This document shows positions 1 through 5,570 of a DNA stretch of 64,000 nucleotides, piece after piece. How positions within the stretch are numbered: the stretch's first letter is position 1; every line of letters begins with the position of its first letter. A program made the position numbers and the translations under genes. Under the pieces are notes generated by a model. It had not been told where the DNA came from, searched no databases, and saw nothing but the letters and a program-made list of their open reading frames with translations. Origin of the DNA: VRUE01 sp963697915 (lineage in GTDB: Bacteria > Actinomycetota > Thermoleophilia > Solirubrobacterales > 70-9). The stretch is taken from the NCBI GenBank assembly GCA_963697915.1, contig OY969103.1, positions 248,001 to 312,000 of the forward strand, given 5' to 3'.

Positions 1-101
1 GGCGCCGGCCGCGAGGGGTCATCCTTGGAGTCGCCACCGCATCCGGCCGCCGCGATCGCGGCGAGCGCTATGGCCAGTCCTGCCTTGACGGCGTTCAACA
101 T
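1..101 (-). CDS. lipoprotein, N-terminal part only
   Basis: The gene runs off the left edge, so only the first 33 codons are visible. They read as a bacterial lipoprotein signal: a short basic start, a hydrophobic run, then the lipobox AAGC with the lipidated cysteine at residue 21, followed by a Gly/Asp-rich tether. A good ribosome binding site (GGAGGAACG) sits just before the ATG, which fixes the start. The mature domain is outside the window, so no function can be given. It is the last visible gene of a minus-strand group of membrane and metal-handling genes. Confidence 0.7.
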   Translation of the reverse strand, partial: MLNAVKAGLAIALAAIAAAGCGGDSKDDPSRPA

Positions 102-174
102 CGTTCCTCCGTTGCTCTCTCGTTACGCGGCTGGGGCCGCATCGACAGCGGGCGGCCTGGAAACCGCCGCAGGC

Positions 175-780
175 TCAGGGGCGCTGGGGCAGGAGAGGCG
201 GCGGTCGCCTCGCCAGGCCAAAGGCGAGCGGCGAGGGACGACATGCATCAGCGGAACTCGCGGGCGAGCCGCCGGCATCGGGGGTCGAGCGAGCGAGCGT
301 AATCGGGGACCCGATGGCGGCAACGAACGCCTCTAGGCGCCCGAGCCAGCGGTCGAGCAGGAAGAAGATCGGGCCAAGGAAAGCGGTGAGCAGCAGCATC
401 AGCCACCAGCCCTGCGCCAAGCCAGCGAGGATGCCCTCCGCGTGGTGGGCGAATAGGGCCGCCTCGAGCGTCTCTTGCGTCACGTAGACGGCGAGGACCG
501 CGAAGGCGAACCGCGCGGGATGACCGAGCACCCGTCCACCGGACGAGCCGGCCCGGGTCGAATCAGGCCCGGCGAAGGCGAGCACCAGGCGACCGACAAT
601 CACCGTCAGGGCGAGCGCGGCAAGGGTGGCGGGGATGTGCCCCAAGTAGGAGTAGCCCTCGCTGCGCAGCTCATCGCCCGCGGCAGTCCCGGCGCTCAGC
701 AGGAAAAGAAGCTGGTGAACGGCGAATGCGGCAAGTGCGACCAGGGCGGCGGTGCGCGAATGCATTGCCTGGCGGCGCAT
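175..780 (-). CDS. polytopic membrane protein of unknown function
   Basis: A 201-residue protein with about four hydrophobic segments (roughly residues 10-30, 50-70, 90-110 and 125-145) and a Pro/Arg-rich, probably disordered tail after residue 160. No family is recognised. The ATG at 780 lies exactly 8 bases after TAGAAT (794-789), which fits a leaderless transcript; an inner ATG at residue 6 is an alternative. It follows the methyltransferase-like gene by 12 bases, so it may belong to the same transcription unit or have its own promoter. The tail is low complexity and the true end could be read differently. Confidence 0.6.
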   Translation of the reverse strand: MRRQAMHSRTAALVALAAFAVHQLLFLLSAGTAAGDELRSEGYSYLGHIPATLAALALTVIVGRLVLAFAGPDSTRAGSSGGRVLGHPARFAFAVLAVYVTQETLEAALFAHHAEGILAGLAQGWWLMLLLTAFLGPIFFLLDRWLGRLEAFVAAIGSPITLARSTPDAGGSPASSADACRPSPLAFGLARRPPPLLPQRP

Positions 781-791
781 CGCAGAGGATT

Positions 792-1409
792 CTAGGTGCG
801 GTCAGTGCGAAGCCGGCCGACACCGGGGAAGAAGCGCCCGACTCGGGCGGCGTAGTCGGCGTAGGCATCGCCGTGCGTCCGCCGCAGATACGGCTCCTCG
901 ACGACGCGCACCTGCAGCTCCAGCGCAACCACGAGGCCGGCCAGGCCGAGCAGGGCGACCCAGCTCGGGACGAGCAGCGTCAGCCCAAGCGCGGTCGGCA
1001 GCATCGCGGCGAAGATCGGGTTGCGGACCAGCCCGAAGGGCCCGGCCGTGACCAGCTCGGTGCGCTCGCCAGGATCGACGCCGATCCGCCAGCTCCTCCC
1101 CATCGCGACCTGGGCGTAGAAGGTCGCCCCGATGCCGGCGACGGCGAGAATCAGCCCGACGGCGTGCGCGGCTGACGTGTCGAGCGCGTCGATCGGTTCG
1201 ACCGCGCCGAGCAGGGCGAGGACCGGCGCCGCGGCGCCGACCAGCAGCGCGACCGTGAAGCCGACCCCGGCGATCCACTCAGCCGATCCGGGACGGCCGC
1301 CGAGGCCGTGGAAGCCGCTGGAGCCGGTGCGGCGCAGCTGGATCAGCGTGCGGAGGCCGAAGGCGAGCGCCAGGTAGAGGACGTAGAGGATGAGCGCGAG
1401 GGTCGCCAT
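792..1409 (-). CDS. isoprenylcysteine carboxyl methyltransferase-family membrane protein
   Basis: A 205-residue membrane protein with about five hydrophobic helices. The second half carries the hallmark of the ICMT/phospholipid methyltransferase superfamily: a GPF-x-LVRNP motif near residues 122-130 and a late EEPYLRRTHGDAYADYAAR stretch with the conserved Glu-Glu and Tyr residues that bind the methyl donor S-adenosylmethionine. Bacterial members of this family are common in metal-resistance gene groups but their substrates are mostly unknown. It lies 4 bases downstream of the cation transporter, so co-transcription is likely. Family assignment is firm, the substrate is not known. Confidence 0.8.
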   Translation of the reverse strand: MATLALILYVLYLALAFGLRTLIQLRRTGSSGFHGLGGRPGSAEWIAGVGFTVALLVGAAAPVLALLGAVEPIDALDTSAAHAVGLILAVAGIGATFYAQVAMGRSWRIGVDPGERTELVTAGPFGLVRNPIFAAMLPTALGLTLLVPSWVALLGLAGLVVALELQVRVVEEPYLRRTHGDAYADYAARVGRFFPGVGRLRTDRT

Positions 1410-1413
1410 CGGC

Positions 1414-2100
1414 CTATGCCCGACCCCCGCAGCAGCCTTCTCCGCGCCAGGCCTCGCGGCCCTCCTTGACTGCGACCGCGGCGATCAGCAGGCCGACGAC
1501 CGGGTCGAGCCACCAGACGCCGAGCAGGGCATTGCCGAGCAGGCCGACCAGAAGGGCCGCGGCGAGGTAGGCGCAGAGCATGTTCTGACGACCCTCGCTC
1601 TTCGTCGCCGCCGAGCCGAGCTGGTCGGCCAGCCGTTCCTTGGCGATCCCGAGCAGCGGCATGAAGATCACCGAGCCGAGCGCGAGGGCGATCCCGACCC
1701 AGCTCACCTCGGGATGCTCGGCCCCGAGGAGCGATCGGGTCGACTCGAAGGCCACGTAGGGGGCGAGCAGGAAGAACTGGACCGCCACCAGTTTCCGCGC
1801 CCGCTGCTCGGCGGCGTGGGAGAACATCCGGTGGCCGGTGAAGCGCCAGACGATGATCAGGCTGGCGACACCCTCGATCCCCGAGTCGAGGCCGAAGCCG
1901 ACCAGGGCGATCGAGGACGCGACGATCCCGGCGGTGATCGCCACCGCGCCCTCGATCGTCATCCAGAAGAGCGAGAGCCAGGAGAGCAGGCGGACCCGAC
2001 GGGCCAACTCCTCGTAGCGCCGGCGGGAGATCGAGGCGAGCGGGTGCCGGGTCGGCGAGGGCGGCGCGACGGGCACCGTCGCCAGCTCCGCGTGGCTCAC
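1414..2100 (-). CDS. cation diffusion facilitator-like transporter
   Basis: A 228-residue protein with about five to six hydrophobic helices that resembles the membrane domain of cation diffusion facilitators, including a GFGLDSGIEG stretch (about residues 68-77) where the family carries its metal-binding Asp residues. The usual cytoplasmic C-terminal domain is missing; the protein ends in a Cys pair (GEGCCGG), which could bind a soft metal. GTG start overlaps the stop of the upstream ArsR-family gene by 4 bases (GTGA), so sensor and transporter are translationally coupled. The likely role is export of a divalent metal such as Cd, Zn or Pb, inferred from the sensor. Confidence 0.8.
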   Translation of the reverse strand: MSHAELATVPVAPPSPTRHPLASISRRRYEELARRVRLLSWLSLFWMTIEGAVAITAGIVASSIALVGFGLDSGIEGVASLIIVWRFTGHRMFSHAAEQRARKLVAVQFFLLAPYVAFESTRSLLGAEHPEVSWVGIALALGSVIFMPLLGIAKERLADQLGSAATKSEGRQNMLCAYLAAALLVGLLGNALLGVWWLDPVVGLLIAAVAVKEGREAWRGEGCCGGRA

Positions 2101-2456
2101 GCCGCTGCTCCCTGTGCCGCGACGGCCGCCAGCAGGGCCCGCCCCCGCTCGGTCAGCTCGTACATGACCATCTTGCCGTCGCGCTCAGAGCGCGCGAGCC
2201 CCGCGCCCTTCAGCAAGCGGACGTGATGGGAGACGAGGCGCTCGTCGCGGCCGACGATCCAGGCCAGGTCGCAGACGCAGGCCGACTCGCCGGCATCGAG
2301 CGCGAGCGCGACGGCGAGCCGGGTCGGGTCGCCGAGCGCCTTGGCGCCGGCCGCCCACAGCTCCAGCGCCTCGATCCCGGGCAGGTCCTTCCGGACGCGC
2401 TCCGCCTTCGGCAGGTCGAGGCAGAGCAGGTCGCAGGTGTCGGCGCCTCTCGTCAC
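2097..2456 (-). CDS. ArsR/SmtB-family metal sensor, CadC-like
   Basis: A 119-residue winged-helix repressor. Metal ligands are visible: Cys8 and Cys12 in the N-terminal arm (TCDLLCLD) and Cys60 and Cys62 (SACVCDL) before the recognition helix. This is the same four-cysteine layout as Staphylococcus CadC (7, 11, 58, 60), so Cd/Pb/Bi sensing at the alpha3N site is the best guess. The recognition helix reads RDERLVSHHVRLLK. The start is GTG at 2456 with AGGA about 8 bases upstream. It is expected to repress its own operon with the downstream transporter, and an inverted repeat lies right in front. Confidence 0.88.
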   Translation of the reverse strand: MTRGADTCDLLCLDLPKAERVRKDLPGIEALELWAAGAKALGDPTRLAVALALDAGESACVCDLAWIVGRDERLVSHHVRLLKGAGLARSERDGKMVMYELTERGRALLAAVAAQGAAA

Positions 2457-2469
2457 TCGCCCATCCTAC

Positions 2470-2497
2470 AAACATTCGTACATATATGCGACTGTTT
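2470..2497 (-). promoter_or_regulatory. probable operator of the CadC-like sensor
   Basis: A 28-base imperfect inverted repeat, AAACATTCG / CGACTGTTT arms (8 of 9 positions complementary) around a 10-base AT-rich centre containing CATATATG. It lies directly in front of the sensor gene in an otherwise GC-rich region. Its size and AT-rich core fit the operators of ArsR-family repressors. That this protein binds here is inferred from position. Confidence 0.6.
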
Positions 2498-2610
2498 GAT
2501 TTACGGCGTGCACGCGGCAAGGTCGGCGCTCGCCTGGGAAGGGAAGGCGAACGATGTCTATGGGCGATGCCAGATAGACGATCGGCACGCCGGCCATACC
2601 TCAGTGCGGC

Positions 2611-2937
2611 TCACCGAGGCGCGTACATGATCACCGCGATCCCGACCAGGCAGGTCGCAGCTCCGGCGAAGTCGTAGCGGTCCGGCCGAAAGCCGTCGAA
2701 GGCGACGCCCCAGGCGATCGAGCCGACGATGAAGACGCCGCCGTAGGTGGCCAGGACACGGCCGAACTCGTTGCTCGGCTGGAAGGTGGCGACGACGCCG
2801 TAGATGCCGAGAGCCAGGACGCCGAGGACGACGAGCAGCGGTCCCTTGTCGTCGCGGAGGCCGATCCAGACGAGGTAGGCGCCACCGATCTCAGCGAGAG
2901 CGGCGGCGGCGAACAGCGCGATCGACTTGCCGGTCAT
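2611..2937 (-). CDS. YnfA/UPF0060-family small membrane protein
   Basis: A 108-residue protein with four predicted transmembrane helices over nearly its whole length, matching the size and pattern of the YnfA (UPF0060) family, a relative of small multidrug-resistance pumps. Recognisable family stretches are LAEIGGAYLVW near residues 14-24 and YGGVFIVGSIAWG near residues 65-77. Physiological substrate is unclear for most members. It is 105 bases downstream of the Cys-pair protein under the MerR-type promoter and could belong to that regulon. Confidence 0.82.
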   Translation of the reverse strand: MTGKSIALFAAAALAEIGGAYLVWIGLRDDKGPLLVVLGVLALGIYGVVATFQPSNEFGRVLATYGGVFIVGSIAWGVAFDGFRPDRYDFAGAATCLVGIAVIMYAPR

Positions 2938-3042
2938 GGCCGGATCGTCTCAGTCACCCCTGACAACGCTCGCCGCCGGCTGACCCAGCATCCCGCCTGG
3001 CGGCGAGGCCCGGGCCACGGCCGGAGGACTGCTCGGCGCTGC

Positions 3043-3363
3043 TCACGCCGACGCCCCGTCGAAGGCGGCTGCCAGCTCGTCGGCGACGGGCTGACCGTCC
3101 TCCGTCGCGCTGACCGAAAGGACTAGCTCGCCATCCCGCTCCTGCAGCGATAGTTCGAGGAACGAGCAGCACTTCGCCTCGGCGGCGACGATGGCCTCCA
3201 GACGGCGGCGCGTCTCCGCGTCTGAGCGGAAGCGCAGCAGGTGATTCTCACCGTCGACGCTGCGCTCGATCAGGCTGCCGGCACCGACCACGGCGATCTC
3301 GTCCAGCCGCCGGCGGAGGTCGCTCGCGCCGAGCGAACAGGCGATCGGGGTTCCTTCGGTCAT
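3043..3363 (-). CDS. small Cys-pair protein divergent from a MerR regulator
   Basis: A 106-residue soluble protein. Near residues 61-68 it has AEAKCCSFL, a vicinal Cys pair followed by a hydrophobic/acidic segment; another Cys is at residue 9. Similar short proteins are often found next to MerR-type genes in actinobacteria, but I know of no defined activity. The adjacent Cys pair suggests binding of a soft metal or metalloid (inference). It is transcribed away from the MerR gene and the promoter operator between them should control it, as in classical mer-type pairs. Confidence 0.65.
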   Translation of the reverse strand: MTEGTPIACSLGASDLRRRLDEIAVVGAGSLIERSVDGENHLLRFRSDAETRRRLEAIVAAEAKCCSFLELSLQERDGELVLSVSATEDGQPVADELAAAFDGASA

Positions 3364-3406
3364 TCCTTCTCCTTCGGGTGTGGATATTCGCTGTCGCTAG
3401 TGTTGA

Positions 3407-3426
3407 ACCTGAACTTGGGTTTAGGT
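3407..3426. promoter_or_regulatory. MerR-type operator in the divergent promoter
   Basis: A 20-base dyad with arms ACCTGAAC and GTTTAGGT (7 of 8 positions complementary) and a TTGG centre. On the minus strand TTGACC overlaps its edge and could be the -35 box of the Cys-pair gene, with an over-long spacer to the -10 region, as MerR-type activators require. The spacer length cannot be fixed without a mapped transcript start. Confidence 0.6.
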
Positions 3427-3440
3427 CAAGGGGAATTGGA

Positions 3441-3830
3441 ATGTCGGAAGCAACGCTCAGCATCGGAGAGGTCGCGGAGAAGGTCGGCATCGCCGTCTCG
3501 GCGATCCGCTACTACGAGCGCAGCGGCCTCCTACCGGAGGCCGAGCGGGTCAGCGGCCAGCGTCGCTTCACCGAGGAGACCGTGCAACGGCTCGGGGTCA
3601 TCGACGTCGCAAAGCAGGCGGGCTTCTCGCTCGATGAGGTCGGCGTCCTCCTGACCTCGATCGACGAAGGCGCCCCGGCGCACAAGCAACTCCAAGCCCT
3701 CGCCGAACGCAAGCTGCCCGAGGTCGACGCGCTGATCGAGCGCGCCCAAGCGATGCGCGACTGGCTCATCACCGCCAGTGACTGCGGTTGCGAGTCACTG
3801 GACGACTGTCGTCTATTCGGGAATGCCTAG
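3441..3830 (+). CDS. MerR-family transcription regulator with a C-terminal Cys cluster
   Basis: A 129-residue regulator beginning at ATG 3441. The N-terminal winged helix contains IGEVAEKVGIAVSAIRYYE and the RFTEETVQRL wing, followed by a dimerisation helix and a C-terminal loop DCGCESLDDC. The outer cysteines are 8 residues apart (C-x7-C), the spacing of the metal loop of CueR. The loop also resembles the SoxR iron-sulfur loop but lacks its first cysteine, so an Fe-S cluster is unlikely. The expected role is activation of the divergent Cys-pair gene on binding a soft metal. An in-frame longer start at 3378 is rejected because it would run through the operator. Confidence 0.85.
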   Translation: MSEATLSIGEVAEKVGIAVSAIRYYERSGLLPEAERVSGQRRFTEETVQRLGVIDVAKQAGFSLDEVGVLLTSIDEGAPAHKQLQALAERKLPEVDALIERAQAMRDWLITASDCGCESLDDCRLFGNA

Positions 3831-3869
3831 TTAGGGGATGAAAGGGTCGAGACAGCCAGAACCCGAGCC

Positions 3870-4544
3870 TCATCGGGCGTCAGGCCGGGGTACAGCGCGG
3901 ATCGTCGCGATCCCCACCACCCCGCCGATGAGCTGGGCGACAACGAAGGCCGGCACCGAAACTGGAGCGATGCCGGCGAAGGTGTCGGAGAACATGCGGC
4001 CGACGTCGATCGCCGGGTTGGCGAAGCTGGTCGAGCCGGTGAAGAAGTAGGCCGAGCCGATGTAGGCGCCGACCGCGGCCGGCGCCAGGTTGCCGCGCCC
4101 GCTGCGCGCCAGCGAGAAGATCACCAGCAGCAGCCCGAGCGTCGCGATCACCTCGGCGAACAGGTGCGGTGGCGAGGCGCGGTGGGTGGTCGCGATGCTC
4201 ACCGCGGAGAGGTCGAACATCACGTTGGCGGCGATCGCCCCGGCGATGCAGCCGCTGACCTGGGCGGGGATGTAAGCGAAGGCGTGGCGCCAGCGCAGGC
4301 CGCCGAGTGCGGCGTCGACCAGCGAGACGACCGGGTTGAAGTGAGCGCCGGAGACCGGGCCGAACATGAGGATGAAGGTGAACAGGCCCGCAGCCGTCGC
4401 CGCGGCGCTCTCCAAGAGCTGGAGGCCGGTGTCGCCCGGTGAGAGCTGCGCGGCGGCGATGCCCGAGCCGACCACCGTGGCAGCGAGGAACGCGGAGCCA
4501 AGGAACTCGGCGAACAGGCGCCGGGGCAGCGGGGCGGGGTCCAT
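3870..4544 (-). CDS. aquaporin-family channel, AqpS type
   Basis: A 224-residue major intrinsic protein with six helices and the two half-helix motifs, the first as HFNPVVS (NPV instead of NPA) near residues 67-73 and the second as FANPAIDVGR near residues 175-184. It is divergent from arsR and next to arsC, and no arsB or ACR3 pump is seen in the window. In rhizobia the equivalent channel AqpS lets arsenite flow out after arsenate is reduced, and that is the likely job here (by context). The altered first NPA box fits this divergent subgroup. Confidence 0.85.
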   Translation of the reverse strand: MDPAPLPRRLFAEFLGSAFLAATVVGSGIAAAQLSPGDTGLQLLESAAATAAGLFTFILMFGPVSGAHFNPVVSLVDAALGGLRWRHAFAYIPAQVSGCIAGAIAANVMFDLSAVSIATTHRASPPHLFAEVIATLGLLLVIFSLARSGRGNLAPAAVGAYIGSAYFFTGSTSFANPAIDVGRMFSDTFAGIAPVSVPAFVVAQLIGGVVGIATIRAVPRPDAR

Positions 4545-4563
4545 CCGGCGGCGATCTTATGTA

Positions 4564-4596
4564 TTGACAGCTATAAGTTCAATAGATATATATGAA
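4564..4596 (+). promoter_or_regulatory. arsR promoter with overlapping dyad
   Basis: A near-perfect promoter: TTGACA at 4564-4569, 17 bases, then TATATA at 4587-4592. A short dyad, TTCA (4578-4581) and TGAA (4593-4596), overlaps the -10 box and is a likely ArsR operator. The predicted transcript start falls at or next to the arsR ATG at 4600 and no ribosome binding site precedes it, so the message is probably leaderless. Confidence 0.7.
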
Positions 4597-4599
4597 TAG

Positions 4600-4953
4600 A
4601 TGGCTGTCGATCTGGAGCTGGCCCCAAAGACCAAGCGCTCCGCTGGCGAGCCCTGCTGCGAGCCAGTGGTCTACCCGGACGTGGAGCGTGAGCAGGCCGA
4701 GCGCATGGCGGCGGTCGCCAAGGCACTCGGCGACCCGATCCGCCTTCAGCTCGTGGACGTGCTGCGCAAGCACGCGGGCAAGGTCTGCGTCTGTGAGCTG
4801 GTGCCGCTGTTCGACCTCTCCCAGCCGACCGTCTCCCACCACCTCAAGGTCTTGCGCGAAGCCGGCGTCGTCGGCTCCGAGCGACAGGGACTCTGGGCCT
4901 TCTACTACGTCGTCCCCGGCGCGCTCGAGGAGTTCACGGCATGGCTGAGCTGA
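4600..4953 (+). CDS. arsR: ArsR-family arsenic repressor
   Basis: A 117-residue winged-helix repressor. It has ALGDPIRLQLV, then the metal-site signature KVCVCELVPLF with two cysteines at the start of the DNA-binding helix, and the recognition helix LSQPTVSHHLKVLREAG. An additional Cys pair (EPCCEP) lies in the N-terminal arm. The ELCVCDL-type motif plus neighbouring arsC and aquaporin point to As(III)/Sb(III) sensing. Its last 13 bases overlap the start of the Cys-rich microprotein gene, so translation is coupled. Confidence 0.9.
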   Translation: MAVDLELAPKTKRSAGEPCCEPVVYPDVEREQAERMAAVAKALGDPIRLQLVDVLRKHAGKVCVCELVPLFDLSQPTVSHHLKVLREAGVVGSERQGLWAFYYVVPGALEEFTAWLS

Positions 4954-5096
4954 GTCGTGCGGAGGGCACGCCCCTCCCCCTCGTGGCCTGCTGTGCCCCA
5001 GATAAGCAAGCCGACTGCTGCACACCGGCCGAGAAGGCGAAGTGCTGCACGCCCGGCGAAGCCGAGTGCGGCTGCCAGGCGAGCGGGAAGCCTTAG
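4941..5096 (+). CDS. 51-residue Cys-pair microprotein of the ars operon
   Basis: A short open frame starting at ATG 4941 inside the end of arsR and stopping at 5096, one base before the arsC ATG. The protein has eight cysteines in 51 residues, arranged as three vicinal pairs with similar surroundings (VACCAP, ADCCTP, AKCCTP) and a final ECGCQ. Overlap on one side and abutment on the other argue that it is translated. Paired cysteines are the As(III)-binding device of the metallochaperone ArsD, though no ArsD fold is present. A role in holding or passing arsenite is inferred; the family is not one I recognise. Confidence 0.7.
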   Translation: MAELSRAEGTPLPLVACCAPDKQADCCTPAEKAKCCTPGEAECGCQASGKP

Positions 5097-5492
5097 ATGG
5101 CAAACGCGCTCTTCGTCTGCCTGCACAACGCCGGCCGCTCGCAGATGAGCCAGGCGCTTTTCGAGCGGGCGGCCGAAGGACGCCACGAAGCCCGCTCAGC
5201 GGGCACCACCCCAGGCGAGCGGGTCCATCCCGAGGTCGTCGAGGTGATGAACGAGCTCGGGATCGACCTGGCCGACCGTAAGCCGAGGCCGCTCAGCACC
5301 GCCGACGCCGAGTGGGCCGACGTCGTAGTGACGATGGGCTGCGGCGACGAGTGCCCTCTCGTCCCCGGCGTCCGCTACATCGACTGGGATCTTCCCGACC
5401 CGAAGGGCCGCTCGGTCGAGGAGGTCCGCGCGACGCGAGAAGAGATCAAACACCGCATCGAGACGCTGTTGAGCGAGCTGGACCGCGAGTAG
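5097..5492 (+). CDS. arsC: arsenate reductase, low-molecular-weight phosphatase type
   Basis: A 131-residue enzyme that reduces arsenate to arsenite. The catalytic P-loop is CLHNAGRSQM at residues 8-17, and a second redox region reads MGCGDECP near residues 79-86, followed by the DLPDPKGRS segment with the general-acid Asp. The two-Cys layout could use intramolecular disulfide relay with thioredoxin or the mycothiol/mycoredoxin route common in actinobacteria; the sequence does not decide. It begins directly after the microprotein stop, as the last gene of the ars operon. Confidence 0.93.
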   Translation: MANALFVCLHNAGRSQMSQALFERAAEGRHEARSAGTTPGERVHPEVVEVMNELGIDLADRKPRPLSTADAEWADVVVTMGCGDECPLVPGVRYIDWDLPDPKGRSVEEVRATREEIKHRIETLLSELDRE

Positions 5493-5504
5493 CGATACCC
5501 GTGA

Positions 5505-5570
5505 GCGGGGCAGCTAGGACTCGAACCCAGGATCGCCGGCTTTGGAGACTGGAGCCTTGGCCGGTTCGAG
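5505..5570 (-). pseudogene. decayed tRNA-Trp-like copy
   Basis: The stretch resembles the intact tRNA-Trp at 35697-35770 over about 65 bases with roughly 80% identity. The anticodon loop CTCCAAA and the T-loop TTCGAGT are preserved. Anticodon and T stems have mismatches and the 5' acceptor strand is gone, so it cannot work as a tRNA. It has the same orientation as the intact gene, 30 kb away, and is a candidate left end of a genomic island. The C-terminal codons of the next membrane-protein gene run into it. Confidence 0.65.

Noticed and set aside
5505..5570. Functional second tRNA-Trp
   Set aside because: 5' acceptor strand is missing and two stems are mismatched.
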